DNA from: Cristatella mucedo
Taxonomy: Eukaryota > Bryozoa > Phylactolaemata > Cristatellidae
Length of the DNA stretch: 64,000 nucleotides
Reading direction: 5' to 3'
Assembly: GCA_009760855.2 (NCBI GenBank)
Contig: WPIO01000140.1
Coordinates: 620,001-684,000, forward strand
Part shown: positions 29,077 to 40,589 of the stretch, one piece after another
Layout: every line of letters begins with the position of its first letter
How positions within the stretch are numbered: position 1 is the first letter of the stretch
Program-made: the position numbers and the translations under genes
The notes under the pieces: generated by a model
Told to the model about the DNA's origin: nothing
What the model saw: the letters and a program-made list of their open reading frames with translations, nothing else
The model's database searches: none

Positions 29077-30431
29077 GCATGCACGCGCACGCACTGGTTT
29101 CCTGGTTTCAATTGCAAAAAGTGAAACGATGCTGCAGCATGCCTCAATCACTCGAGATATCAAAAATAAACACCAAACTAGCTTGCACCAGTGAAAAATC
29201 ACAACAATAATAATAATAATACACTTGATAAAGCGCCCTCAGAGAACTCAATCTCTCTCTAGGCGCTTTACATTTGCTGCAAAGGGAAATGCAATTGAAT
29301 GGTGAGTAAAATCATGCTTGATAAACAAACAAAATGAATAACAAACATGGTTAGGGGTGACATACACAGGGTCAGCATGCAAATGTGGTTAGTGGCAGCA
29401 TGCACAGTGTCAGCACGCATAAGCAAATCAAGAACGAATCACAGGGACCCACTAAATGCTGTCCTAAATAGGTGTTTTTAAATTTTTTTTAATGTGGTCA
29501 GGTCAGGGGATGTTCTGACGCAGGTCGGGAGAGAGTTCCAGGCTTTGGGAGCATATGAACTAAATGCACGGTCTTCAAAGGATTTGAGGTTTGTACGGGT
29601 TTTTGTAGACTGTTGGATTCCGAAAAGCGGGCGGTACGATGCTTGGCCTGATGGGGTAGTATATCTGAGAGATAGGTTGGAGCCATAGAATGAAGGTACC
29701 TAAAAGTGAGCGACAAAACCTTAAAGTCAATCCGTTGCTTGACTTGTAGCCAGTGCAGGTCGGCGAGAAGGGGAGTAATGTGGCAAGTGTGACACTCACG
29801 ACAGACAAGCCTAGCTGCAGAGTTTTGCACCAGCTGCAATCGCCTGATCGCACATGCCGGTAGGCCAGCGAGCAGTGAGTTGCAGAAGTCGAGACGGGAT
29901 GTCACGAATGCATGGACCAACTTGGACGTGGTATCCTTATCTAAACAAGCCCGAATTTCAATCAAAAAGAATCTAGAGCTGATTCTATTTATGCACGTCA
30001 TTCGCTTACTATATGCAGGCGCAACACGACTTTCGATTGGTCACACTCACACTGGCAGCTTTCCAATACGACAACTGTGGTCAAGGCTGAAGCACCGGAA
30101 GTGCCAAGCCATCACCTGCAGGTGACACCTGCAGAGGGGAGAGTGCAAGTTGCTGGAATGCCGTGGCTAACATTTGAAAAACTTGTTTGAGTTTATAGCC
30201 CTGTGAAGTTTTAGCACTTCAAAAATCAATTTCAACACTGAGAGTAAACGTTGCAGCTACGTATGCAAACTAGCCATTTCGCATGTCATGGCCTGCTCAG
30301 TATGCCGCAGTACAGCAGTAGTAACTAGGCTTCAGACGCTTGTGCTAATGCTACAGCCCAATCCTCCTTATGCTACATCTAAGCAGTGAGTGCATGTTTT
30401 TTTTTTATTCATCCCAGCTGACAATTTTCAG

Positions 30432-30501
<70 letters not shown>

Positions 30502-33500
30502 ATATATATATATTCAGCCCAATATTTAGCCCTATGCTACTCGTGACGTTTAGGTAGCACGTGCTGACTGTAAGCCAAAAGGCTGACTTCAACTCCACCA
30601 CATCCAGGTGTGCAGAATGCTTACTGGTCAGCCCATTCCTGTCTTTGTGCTGTGGCAGCCTTAACATGTCAATGTTGTAGCACAGCATGTTGGTCTACAT
30701 CCGTGTGTCTCATACTTATGTTGTATCCAAACCTTGATTTTTCACAACATTGCAGCATATGATAGTGGAAGACCCACAAACCCGGGCTGTATGCAATCTC
30801 CAACACGTAACATGTCAGTGATGTGAACAGTCGCAAATCTTTGCTGATATTGGATCCCAAAATATATCATGTGTATAATGGTGGCATGCTTTACTTAGCT
30901 TATTATTTTTATATGGCAATACAGTTTGATGGCTTCAGATCGTCATACTTTGTTGTGCCTTACACTTCTCTCTAGCCAGAGGGGGCAACAAATGACCACT
31001 CACCGTTGATTGCACATGCTGCAAACATTACCCTGATATGCATTATGCTGTGTTGTCAGTGTTACTGACCACTTAACAGACTATCGTTATATATTTATTT
31101 TACTGGGATTGTCCTGTTACTTTGCCATGCAATCCTTTGATAAAAATCTAGATGCAGAGATAGGCCCAATCTACCAAGTTCAAGCCTATTATGGAAAATG
31201 CTAAGTAATATTTTAAATACTAGCTAAGAAACTTGGGTGATTAAACCTCATCTGATACCTGGATATCTTCAGTCACCTGCTGCTTCAGCTTCATTACCCC
31301 TGCATCTAAGCATGTGGGTAAGATGCTGGCACATCACGACCCATGAGTCTAGAGTCCGAGTACTTCAGCAGCCAATCCTTTATTGTTTGCTTCGAGCAAT
31401 TAAAAGCCTCCCAAACTACTCTGCCACAATATAAATACGGTTATCAGATCAAGCCATCTTTACTTTTAAAGGCAGCGATGTACATGTGCTAACTGAATGC
31501 TAGTGATTGTGATCTATGTTTTCGGGAAGGAAATTCTTAGCAGGAGATCAAGAAGGCATCACTCACCAGCTGGCCATAGCTTTCAATGACATATTTGGTT
31601 CCGACAATCATCCAATCTTTTAATTGGCTAACACCTCTCGTTGGGTTTGCCCGATCACATTGAACAAAATACACGAAACAAGTGCATTGCTCTACACTGC
31701 TGTCGCACAACGTCGGCACAGGTGCACACCCATCCAAATTTAGCTGGTGTCAAAAGCCAAACAACTATCAAATCACGCATAGCTCGTATCTCAATGATAT
31801 CATTCATGACCAAGCAGTTTCATAGCTCTTATTACAATGCCGATGCAACTTGATCAGACTCATATAAGTCGTATTGCAAGCTATAGCTGCTCCTGAACTG
31901 GAGTCCTTTGCCACAAACACGGTGCACGTAACAACACTTGTCCTTGCATATGCATGACAAATGCTGGTGGAGTTAGCACCTTGAAGCACAGCTAATTGGT
32001 CTTAGATGCTGTATCGACAACAATAATAACAACAATACATTTGTTATAGCACGCTCAGAGAACCCAATCTCTATCTAGGTTCTTTATATTTGCTGCAAAA
32101 GAAGCATGATCGAATGGCAATGGGTAGAATACTCAATGACAACAAGTTTAACATGGGTAGAAGTTATATGCACAGGGTCAGCATGAAAGTATGGTTAGTG
32201 GCAGAATGCATAGTGTCAGCATGCATATGCATACAATACACGAATCACATGGACCCACTAAATGCTGTGATAAATAAAAGTGTTTTAGCTTCTTTTTCAA
32301 ATGTTGTCATGTCAGAGGATGTCGTGCCGCCAGTCGGAAGTGAGTTCCAGGCTTTGGGGGCATACTAACTAAAGGCACAGTCTCCAAAGGATTTGAGGTT
32401 TCTATGAGGTATTGGTAGACTGTTGGATTCCGAAAAGCAGGTGGTAAGATGCTTAGCCTGTTAAGGAAGTAAGTCTGATAGGTAGGCTGGAGCCAAAGAA
32501 TGAATGGACCTAAAAGTGAGTGGCAGAACCTTGAAGTCGATGCTTAGCATGACTCGGGGACAGTGCATGGCAGCTAGAAGTGGTGCGATGTGGCAACTGC
32601 AATGCTCACGACAGACAAGCCTAGCTGCAGAGTTTGGCACCACCTGTAAGCACCTGATTGCACAGGCCGGTAGACCAGCAAGTAGTGAGTTGCAGAAGTC
32701 GAGATGGGATGTAAAAAATGCATGCACCAATTTAGATGTAGTATCCACGTCTTAACAAGCCCAAATTTTAGCAATATTGTATAGTTTAAAGTAGGCAGAC
32801 TTGATAGTAGAGCTGATGTGGTCGTCTAATGAAAGATCACTTAGTAATAGGACACCTAGATTTCTTGCAGATTCAACAAGGAATGTGCTGGTAGAGCCGG
32901 TTTTCGGCATTAGGTTCTCCAACTTCTGAATCACAATTGGTTTGCCCATAACTAATAGGTTGGTTTTATCGTCATTTAATTTAAGTTAGTTTGCTGCCAC
33001 CCTCGTGTGGATGTCATCAATAAAACAGCAAGGGAGTTGAGAGAATTCGATGTGTTTGAGGGCTGAGAGAGATCAGAGCAAAGGTAGGACTGAGTGTCAT
33101 CTCCATAGAAGTGAAGCCTTGTGTGAAGCCTTGGCAATCACATTGGCAAGCGGGAGAGTATAAACCATGAAAAGAACCAGACCAAGCACAGAACCCTGAG
33201 GTACTCCATGCTTCAGTGGTTCTTCCGATGATCTTAGTTCCTTCACATCAATACACTGGAGTCTGCCACTGAGATAGGACCTAAACCATTGCAGTGCAGT
33301 GCCAGTGATGCTCAGGCGAGATGAGAGGCGCTCGACAAGGACTTGCTGATCGATGGTATCAAAAGCTGCCGAAAGATCGAGCAAAACAAGCAGAGACACT
33401 CTACCCATGTCTGCATTCCTAAGTAGGTCGTTGTATACCCTAAGCAATGCTGACTCTGCGGAGTGATTAGCTCTAAAGCCAGACTGGAACTTGCAAGGTG

Positions 33501-36500
33501 TGAGGTTTCGATATATGATTTCAGCTGGTCTGCCACGACCCGTTCCAGTGTCTTTGATAGGAATGGTAGAAGGGAGACTGGGCGGTAGATGCTCAAGTTC
33601 TCTTGGCCTTGCTTTCTTAATTAGTGGCCTGACTACAGCATTTTTGGAAAGTGTTGGGACATGACCTGAGACTAATGACATAATAATGATATTAGTTATG
33701 CAAGGCAGCAGCTGATCTATGCATCGCAGAAGCAGGACAGTAGGAATACGGCCAAGAGAACTAGTTATCTTCGTTGATTGGGATACAGAGGGGATGCTGC
33801 CACCCTAGGGATGGACTCCCCGATCTTGTCTATCTTGTTGACAAAGAAGCTAGAGAAGCGATCAGATGGATCATCACAAGGATCACTAGGTAAGGATGTA
33901 ACCTGGGAGCGGTTAAGGAGGTTTTTGATCGTAGACGGGATATTCTTGGATTGTGCATCACTGATATTAGTATGTATGCATACGGTAGCATAGCACGACA
34001 GCATTCAAGAACACCCATTCAGTAACAAAAAATGCCCATTTCGACCCAATGTAGATTGGTATGTTCCAAATCGGCAGAGACACACATGAACAGCACCAGC
34101 AATAGCACACAGCTCACTAATTCGAAGCATCTCCCACAGGTGTCCTGGAATACTCTGCAAAGCAATGACTAAGAAATGCCTATTTCTTATAACTCAGGAG
34201 CAACCAATCATCTTTAGCACTGCCATAATGTGGTCGATTTAGTGTAACAACGTTTCAGTAGCTTAAGCAGGATGAGAGTCAACACACCACTAGCTGCCCC
34301 GAGCCCCGACCGAGGCAGCGTACAGCTACCGATAACACCCACATACTTGATGTGGGCTGGCACTAGGGGGCCAAGAATGTGGCAATCAAGGATACACTCA
34401 CGGCGGTCCAAAGTGCATCAGTGAACTAGCTCCCCCTAGTGGCTGCTAGTGGGTTTTGGAAAACCCGACTCCATGTCCGACGAAATACCAGTCACGTTGA
34501 AAGGTGCAATTGACCATTAATTGGAGAAGGGATTTTGCATTAAAACCTGTAATACTCAGGATCCATTGTCTCCCAACGATGTAACACTTTGCCAGTTCAC
34601 CCAGCCAAAGTCGCATCCACCGCCAGCTGCCGAATCGTCAGCCCCACCCTGGTAGCAGAATCTATCCAGACCTGGCTCCACAAGCCAATATATCGGCACT
34701 AGTGAACGAAGCCACTGCAATCAAAACCTCCACCCAGGTGGACGATTGGCCACTATGGCGGACATTTTGGCCGATGGGGTCACTGATGCTTTGGCCACTG
34801 AGGCCTGAGCAGACAATGCGGCTGTCAAGGGCAGCCGATTACAATACGGTTTCGGGGAGGGGGGCTGGGGAGCAGCTTAAAAAATGCCGTATCGTCCAAC
34901 AATACCGAATGCCCTCCCTCTGCCGAGACTGACCCCCCAAAGATTACAAGAATGCACATTCATTCATTAAGTAAACCGAGATTCAGCAAGAGCGCGAGAA
35001 TGGAAATCTAATACCGATGCTTAAAAGCCCAGAGTTGAGCGTCGAATGAAAAGTAGTTTTGATAGCACAATCAGTAGAGCCCTTGACCTGTTACTCAGAG
35101 GGATCAGAGGTCACAGAGGCTTTAGGATCAGTCACAGCTCCAGGTGAAACTCTTTGTAGGCACTCAGTCCCACGGAGAACTGCCTCGAGCAGCTCTATAT
35201 ACTTTTTGATTAAACTGGAAGCCATCCAGCGTGCCACTTCAGTCCCATCTTTCACAACATGACTACATCAGCTCCATAGTCAAGCCTGCCTAGTTTTAGT
35301 CGCATAACATTGCCAAAAAGCAGGTTAATTCATATGAGTCATTTAGACTTCTGTAAAGCTTTAAAAAATCTTACCATCTTTGTTCCTGGATAAAAATGGC
35401 TTTTGAAGCCAGGACAGTCACAAATTTGAAATATACCTATTGCGATCGAGAAAGCAGACGAATTTGCATCTTTTGATTATGATTTGATAAAACAAAATCA
35501 ATCGAAATTAATATGTATGTATTACTAAAGTCATTTAGAAACGACAGCAAATATTTCGACATGAAATGTTTTTACATTAACAATTATTCTATAAATCACT
35601 TTCACAAATCTGACCCCTAAAGGTAGAATCCCATTGTGTAATCGTTATACTTTCCCCAGATATAGGGCAGTCAAAGTTCATACTTCTCACTGCTCACGAA
35701 TACAAAGTCTGCGAGGGATAATGGCTATGACACTAGACCAAGAGAACTTGAGCAACTACTGCCCAGTCTCCCTTCTACCATTCCTATCAAAGACACTGGA
35801 ACGGGTCGTGGCAGACCAGCTGAACTCATATATCGAAACCTCACACCTTGCAAGTAAGTTCCAGTCTGGCTTTAGAGCTAATCACACCACAGAGTCAGCA
35901 TTGCTTAGGGTATACAACGACCTACTTAGGAATGCAGACATGGGTAGAGTGGCTCTGCTTGTTTTGCTCGATCTTTCGGCAGCTTTTGATACCATCGATC
36001 ACAAAGTTCTTCTAGAGCGCCCCCATCTCGCCTGGGCATCACTGGCACTGCTCTGCAGTGGTTCAGGTCCTATCTCAGTGGAAGACTCCAGAGTATTGAC
36101 GTGAATGGACAAAGATCATCTGAAGTACCTCTGAAATATGGAGTACCTCAGGGCTCCGTGCTAGGTCTGGTTCTTTTCACGGTTTATACTCTCCCTCTTG
36201 CTGATGTGATTGCCAAGCACAATCTAGGCTTTCACTTCTATGCGGATGACACTCAGTTGTACCTTTGCTTTGATCCCTCCCAGCCTTCGAGCACCTCAAA
36301 TTCTCTCAACTCACTTGCTGCATGCATTGATGACATCCGCACATGGATGGCAGCAAATTTTCTAAAACTAAACGATGATAAAACTAATTTACTAGTTATG
36401 GGAAAACCCAGTGTGATTCAGAGATTGGAAAGGCTGTCTCTCAAAATTGGCTCTGCCAGCATATCTCCTGTTGCATCAGCTCGAAATCTAGTTGTCATAT

Positions 36501-39235
36501 TCCAAAGCGACCTCTCGTTAGACGACCATATCAGCTCCACAGTCAAATCCGCCTATTTCCAGCTCCATAACATTGCTAAAAATTAGGCTTGTTTAGATAA
36601 GGATACCACGTCCAAGTTGGCCCATGCATTCGTGACATCCCATCTCGACTTCTGCAACTCACTGCTTACTGGCCTACCAGCATGTGCGATCAGGCGATTG
36701 CAGCTGGTGCAAAACTTTGCAGCTAGGCTTGTCTGTCGTGAGTGTCACAGTTGCCACATTACTCCCCTTCTCGCCGACCTGCACTGGCTACAAGTCAAGC
36801 AACGGATTGACTTCAAGGTTTTGTCGCTCACTTTTAGGTACCTTCATTCTATGGCTCCAACCTATCTCTCAGATATACTACCCCATCAGGCCAAGCATCG
36901 TACCGCCCGGTTTTCGGAATCCAACAGTCTACAAATACCTCGTACAAACCTTAAATCCTTTGGAGACCGTGCATTTAGTTCATATGCTCCCAAAGCCCGG
37001 AACTCCCTCCTGACCTGCGTCAGAACATCCCCTGACCTGACCACATTTAAAAGGAACTTAAAAACACCTATTTAGGACAGCATATAGTGGGTCCCTGTGA
37101 TTCGTCCTTCATGTGCTTATGTGTGCTGACACTGTGCATGCTGCCACTAACCACATTTGCATGCTGACCCTGTGCATGTCACCCCTAACCATGTTATTCA
37201 TCGTGTTTGTTTTTCAGGCATGATTTTACTTACCATTCAATTACATTTCCCTTTGCAGCAAATGTAAAGCGCCTAGAAAGAGATTAAGTTCTCTGAGGGT
37301 GCTTTATCAAGTGAATTATTATTATTACTTTCTATATTGCTGCATAGGAAATTAGAAAATAACACTTACAACCCAAGAACAAAAACTGTGTTATGTAGTG
37401 ACTTGCAGTTCTTCATGCTTACAATAAGTAGGTGGACTGGGCTTGGCTGCCCTGAATATTGCAATTGCCACACCACACCACTTCTCACTTAAGTCTGCTG
37501 GCTCCCCATCAAGCAGCATGTCGACTTCAAGGTCCTGTCACTCAGTAGTAGGTCCTTTTATTATATTGCTCCTATGTAACTATCCAAATTATTCACTTGC
37601 TAGGCATCGATCCCATAATAGAACCCGCTCCTCTTATTCTTGTTGTTGTGCCTCTAAACAAACTCAAATCTGTTTTTGGAAACCATATCTTCAGCTACTA
37701 AGCTCCCAAAGCCTTGAATTACCTACCAAATCCCCCGACTTGACGGCATTTAAAACGGAGCCAAAAAGCCAACATTCTTCGTGCCAATATTTGTTTGCTC
37801 CGTCCATGTGAATTGTTTTGTATGTGTTTATTATTATAAAAATCATAAATCTTATCATAAATGTTATGACCTGCTTCATTTCAGTACATTTAGAGTGCTT
37901 AGAAAGAGATTTAATTCTTTTAGGGTGATACACAAATGGTTTTTAATTATCATTATTTGATTATTCTTACTCTTTTGATTGAGTGACCCGAGCAAGCTGA
38001 AGACCCTGCTTGGCATCACTCTGGGCATGCACGAGACCTTCGTAAGAAACTTATTGCACTTCACCATTCCTGTCTGCTGCTGAGAAGGCCAGCCAATGAC
38101 GCGTAATTCCCACATGGTAAGAGCCCATTGACCCCATTCATCACTAAAAATTGCTGCTTCACCTGCTGATGCAACCAATGACTTTTGTACGAAAGTCAGT
38201 GAATTGCATCAGGTACTTATAATTAATTCTAGATTTCAGCAACTTCAATCTCTTCCTATCTTTCTCGCCAATCAATCACTTGTTGCTCTACCGGCCCCAA
38301 CAGCAATTTAATAACAATATGGCAACAGACATTGTTTTCCAGGTAAAAAAGAAGGTATGGTATGTGGAATTAGATCTATAATTTGCCACCTATCCTTAAC
38401 AAACCAGGAACATAAGTTTGATGCATCAGTGTCACCCATCAGCCGTTCCACTTTTAATCAAACAATAGCTAACACTTCAAATTCAACAATAAGCATCGAT
38501 ATTATGTCTTTGCTCAGAAACTTGAAGTAAGACGAAAGATACATCCAGGGCAGTTTCCAACAACTTAGGTTGCAGCCACAGGAATGGTAATGGAAGGCGC
38601 TCCGCGAATTTAAGCATCAAGCAGCAAGTGATTGACAGACTTGGAAACGTCCAACTTGTGCCCTGCAGCACACAGGGGTGCCTGTGAGAGGTGCAGCAAG
38701 CTGGTGTCCTACTTGCCTGTCAGCAGATCGCAGGCTGCGATTTTGCGATGTAATAAACCACAAGAAGTTAGCTGCAGCTACTAGGTATCAAGCATGCTGA
38801 CGAGCCACTTAGTAATTTCAAGCAGCAACTCACTTTACAGTAACTGACATCCTGTGTAAGTAGGGGCATCTTTGACTAAAATAAAGACTAATGAAATTCT
38901 AACCAGCATGGGATGCCAGACGAAGTGTGCAAGCAGCCACAGAGGTAACGTTCGTGCTCGGCAGCAGCAGAGGCAGCAGCACCGACCGGTGGCTCCAGTC
39001 AACAACTGCTGGCAGCAGAAGAGCCGATCGCAAGTCGACCCCCTCCCACACCATGAGCGAGCGATCGTTCTCTTACCCCCTTCAGCTGCCTCAGCTTCAG
39101 CCGACCACGAGGAACCTTAAAAAACGTGTCAGTCTGATGCAGCTCACATCCGCTGCTGTTACTCAACTCGGCTGCCACGGAGTGCAAATGGTCAGGCATG
39201 GGTAACCTGGCTTTTATCTCAATGTTTGCAGGCAT
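17056..39235 (-). CDS. CYTH-domain phosphohydrolase/cyclase-like protein (whole gene, four exons)
   Basis: Read on the minus strand from 39235-39077, 27269-27168, 19349-19224 and 17193-17056, all in phase 0, giving 174 residues. The CYTH fold is an eight-stranded tunnel that binds Mg2+ and triphosphates; members include thiamine triphosphatase, tripolyphosphatases and class IV adenylyl cyclase. Visible landmarks: N-I-E-I-K-A-R at 4-10 (the ExExK position, first Glu replaced by Asn, as I recall for the NxEIKAR subgroup); GRLKLR at 44-49; GELIFYNRPD at 57-66; KKRTLYMIGQTRVHVDEVEN at 102-121; F-V-E-L-E at 125-129; and a terminal GAYMDMLL. The length is right for a single CYTH domain. The substrate cannot be told from sequence. 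The start follows a probable acceptor at about 39247, so a 5' UTR exon exists upstream. Confidence 0.85.
17660..18245 (-). mobile_element. Non-LTR retrotransposon family B fragment (B1)
   Basis: It matches the other family-B copies word for word in places (CCTAAGCGGCTTTCGGT, GAATTCCACAGTCTAGCA) with many frame breaks. It is the C-terminal ORF2 end without the 3' tail. Confidence 0.75.
18985..19102. repeat. (GA)n microsatellite
   Basis: About 115 bp of GA dinucleotide, 120 bp downstream of exon 3 in CYTH intron 3. Confidence 0.95.
19224..19349 (-). CDS. CYTH gene exon 3
   Basis: It codes for residues 88-129 (RVLELALGTSGDVVKKRTLY, then the GQTRVHVDEVENLG core). Borders are CTATAG|AGA and GAG|GTATGC. 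The Gln-Thr-Arg-x-His-x-Asp motif is the strongest CYTH signature in the protein. Confidence 0.87.
20095..20345 (-). mobile_element. Non-LTR retrotransposon family B 3' end (B2)
   Basis: It shares the 3' UTR words TCCATCTGCAACTCC and AGGTGGGTGTTATGCAGGAG with copies at 27950 and 52586. It is truncated at both ends and preceded by a short GCAGT repeat (20063-20088). Confidence 0.7.
20655..20712 (-). mobile_element. LINE family A 3' end only (A9)
   Basis: The short segment still follows the family-A terminal hairpin region (AGAACTAAGTCTTTCCAGGC, then CTTTACAT and GCTGCAAA) on the complementary strand. Confidence 0.55.
21245..21352. repeat. (GTCT)n and (CT)n microsatellite
   Basis: Mixed GTCT and CT repeats giving shadow frames on both strands. 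Confidence 0.93.
21985..22150. repeat. AT-rich tract
   Basis: Nearly pure A/T with TAATAATATA words. It is low complexity with no gene. Confidence 0.8.
22858..23768. repeat. 24-bp / 15-bp minisatellite of about 0.9 kb
   Basis: Head-to-tail units built on CTAGTGGCTGAATTTT, followed either by GCACTCAT (24-bp unit) or by AT alone (unit shortened by nine bases to 15 bp). About 40 units are present, with small substitutions (G/A at one position, TTGC/TTCGC, GTGGC/GTTGC). Both unit lengths are multiples of three, so both strands remain open: 312 codons on minus (KIQPLDEC-type repeat) and two long frames on plus. It lies inside CYTH intron 2 and spans no splice site I can see. Confidence 0.95.
23800..26430. 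other. CYTH intron 2, part, no gene seen
   Basis: It contains a homopolymer C run near 24390, an AT-rich tract at 24985-25070 and a tRNA-like segment at 25690-25750 on the minus strand. I find no exon. Confidence 0.4.
26440..26935 (+). mobile_element. LINE family A fragment (A4)
   Basis: Plus-strand 3' end of ORF2 (DLLPHQAKHRTTCVLETNCL) with the 3' UTR and terminal hairpin at about 26877-26915. It lies only 240 bp from CYTH exon 2, in antisense orientation to that gene. Confidence 0.85.
27168..27269 (-). CDS. CYTH gene exon 2
   Basis: It codes for residues 54-87 (ETAGELIFYNRPDDEGPKLS and on). Borders are CTTACAG|GAA and AGA|GTGAGT. The R-P-D-x-x-G-P-K-x-S-D-Y run is typical of the CyaB-like CYTH subgroup. 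Confidence 0.86.
27950..28070 (-). mobile_element. Non-LTR retrotransposon family B 3' end (B3)
   Basis: Only about 120 bp of 3' UTR, with the GTAATGTAATGTCATG tail on the plus strand, i.e. ATTAC repeats at the element's 3' end. Confidence 0.65.
28145..28330 (-). repeat. tRNA-derived SINE, family S2 (copy 1)
   Basis: On the minus strand it has a GATTCGAGTCC B box, a CACTGCGAGTGG middle part and a tail with GTTGAAGCTCTTCTGTCG, GAGGCTGTTAAATAA. It matches 41190-41350 and 61925-62110. Confidence 0.7.
28735..29005 (+). repeat. Interspersed repeat family D (copy 1)
   Basis: It shares the order of short blocks with 41930-42240: GACCTGC-AAAAT-TGTATGTA, GGCAAGACC, CGTTCATTCGA, GTTGCTCATCG, then a G-rich end. 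Non-coding and of unknown class. Confidence 0.55.
29036..29090. repeat. (CA)n microsatellite
   Basis: A short CA run with flanking GCAC words. Confidence 0.9.
29198..29975 (-). mobile_element. LINE family A, 5'-truncated copy (A5)
   Basis: Minus-strand ORF2 end (ACLDKDTTSKLVHAFVTSRL onwards) with 3' UTR, hairpin and an (ATT)n tail at 29203-29221. The 5' end stops abruptly near 29975, typical of 5' truncation. Confidence 0.9.
30000..32000. other. CYTH intron 1, part, no gene seen
   Basis: Apart from the TA microsatellite at 30435-30513 this is anonymous AT-rich sequence. A minus-strand frame at 31537-31737 was tested as an exon and set aside. Confidence 0.4.
30435..30513. repeat. (TA)n microsatellite
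   Basis: About 80 bp of TA repeats with two ACATA interruptions. Confidence 0.95.
32018..34000 (-). mobile_element. LINE family A, longest copy (A6)
   Basis: From 34000 down to 32018 the minus strand holds the pre-RT region (DPSDRFSSFFVNKID). Then come RT motifs FQSGFRANHSAESALLRVYN, LLDLSAAFDTIDQQVLVERL and KHGVPQGSVLGLVLF, the post-RT part, the 3' UTR and the terminal hairpin with an (ATT)n-like tail. Frames are interrupted repeatedly, so it is not active. This is the best source for family classification: an L2/CR1-group (Jockey superfamily) element whose endonuclease part is missing. Confidence 0.9.
34010..35700. other. Spacer between two opposed LINE A copies, no gene seen
   Basis: Mixed sequence. 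A weak tRNA-like stretch lies at about 35050-35220. Otherwise nothing can be named. Confidence 0.4.
35710..37335 (+). mobile_element. LINE family A, 5'-truncated copy (A7)
   Basis: Plus-strand RT: LPFLSKTLERVVADQLNSYI, FQSGFRANHTTESALLRVYN, LLDLSAAFDTIDH, then after a frameshift YGVPQGSVLGLVLFTVYT and the catalytic FHFYADDTQLYLCFD. The C-terminal part, 3' UTR, hairpin and (ATT)n tail at 37315-37328 follow. Two frameshifts and one TAG (36584) inactivate it. It is in opposite orientation to A6. Confidence 0.92.
37440..37960 (+). mobile_element. Old, diverged LINE A-like copy (A8)
   Basis: It shows the same order of features (HHFSLKSAGSPSSSMSTSRS, a terminal AGAAAGAGATTTAATTCTTT and a GGGTGATACA end) but strong divergence. 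Possibly a related subfamily. Confidence 0.6.
37980..39076. other. CYTH intron 1, proximal part, no gene seen
   Basis: Anonymous mixed sequence up to the donor of exon 1. Confidence 0.35.
39077..39235 (-). CDS. CYTH gene exon 1 (first coding exon)
   Basis: It codes for residues 1-53, from MPANIEIKARLPMPDHLHSV to GRLKLRQLKG, ending GGG|GTAAGA. An upstream in-frame ATG would add a hydrophobic leader. The acceptor TTTGCAG at about 39247 makes that stretch intronic. Confidence 0.82.
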
Positions 39236-39504
39236 TGTAGTAACTGCTGCAAACATGCAAAGCAGGCAAGTAAACCTGTACAAGTGAACAGCTTCGCATA
39301 CGGTGGCACTAGATCTGAAAGCATGTACGCATGTTCATGCTTTTGTGCGAGCATACAGATATGGGCATGCACCGAGCAACAACACATTTCTGGGTACAGT
39401 GTATCCGTTAACTAAACTCTCAAAACAGGCAATGCCTGTGGGCATCAACTCCTAAAGAAAGCAGATGTGTGTGTGTGGTATATTGGGCCGTGATTGATGG
39501 CCCA

Positions 39505-39660
39505 GGAGGTGAAGTGCTTGCTCTTAACGACCTTGATCGTGGGTTCGAATCCTGCTACTGGCAATCTTTTATTGCCAACTGCAAGCAGCAGTGCTAGCAT
39601 TAAGGCTGTTCTGCTGCTATACAAACTCGATTGCTAAATCGGCTAAAACAAATAAAATAA
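39505..39660 (+). repeat. tRNA-derived SINE, family S2 (copy 2)
   Basis: B box GGGTTCGAATCC, then ATTGCCAACTGCAAGCAGCA and a GGCTGTTCTGCTGCTATACA tail, aligned with the reverse complement of 41190-41350. It lies about 270 bp upstream of the first CYTH coding exon. Confidence 0.7.
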
Positions 39661-40589
39661 TAGGAAAGATATGCCTATACACTGTAACTGCTTACATGAG
39701 TTATCCGAGAAAAGGCATTCAGCCTACTTAAACCATGCTAGATATAGCTATGGAAGAACAATAGCAAGCCTTACCGGCATCAAAATGTATACGAATTCCA
39801 CACGCCTGGTGCTATAGAGCATTGCAAGCTTTATCTCCTAGTCATGACTTCTTCATGATCAAAATAGGGTTTTGATCAAGTAGCGCTGTTTGTGTGAGAG
39901 CAATTGGTGATTGTTTGCATGATCTTGCCATCGATTGTAGTCAAGACTCGTTCAATTGGAGCATCTAAAAGTCCTTTGCATGAGCCACTCTCTTGCACAA
40001 GGGACCCGCTTTAATAAGGTGCCAACAAATCAGATCTATGTTCATTCACAGCTGTCTGCATGTAAAGGTTCTTCGGAAAAATCTTCGATAGTCCCCAGAT
40101 GAGAATCGGAGCTCTCATTTAACACCCATCAAATCCGCCGTATTGCTAAAGATTACAAGAACCATAAAATAGCTGTACAGGCAAAGGTTTCTCTTTAAGC
40201 TAAGTGAGCTTGTTGGCAGCGATTTACTGTCGCCTAATCCCAAAGACTAGGCACTAGTTAAAGGGTAAGAAAAAAATTGCGACGTAACTAAGCCAATATC
40301 GTACATAATTAATGCTACAGCTGTTGGTGAGTAATATTGCCCTCCAAGGTAAAGAGTTGTACACGTGCCCTGGAGTATATCTGGAAGACGTCGAGGTCCC
40401 ATCTGCTTGCCAGCCCCTTAACCCGCTAGGTCCGCTTTTAGATAGTCGCGTCCCCAAGCAGGGAAAATAGACACTTCGTCAGGCACGCAGGTCCACCGCC
40501 GGAAGCTATTGGGCACTTCTGCCATTATGGAAGGAATGTCAGCAATGCAAGAACGAGTTATCCTACTACTACCCGGAAAAGCTTATTAC

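Noticed and set aside
31537-31737. Minus-strand exon of the CYTH gene
   Set aside because: It has a GTGAGT donor, but exon 1 joins exon 2 directly in phase 0 with continuous CYTH sequence (LRQLKG then ETAGELIFY), leaving no place for it.
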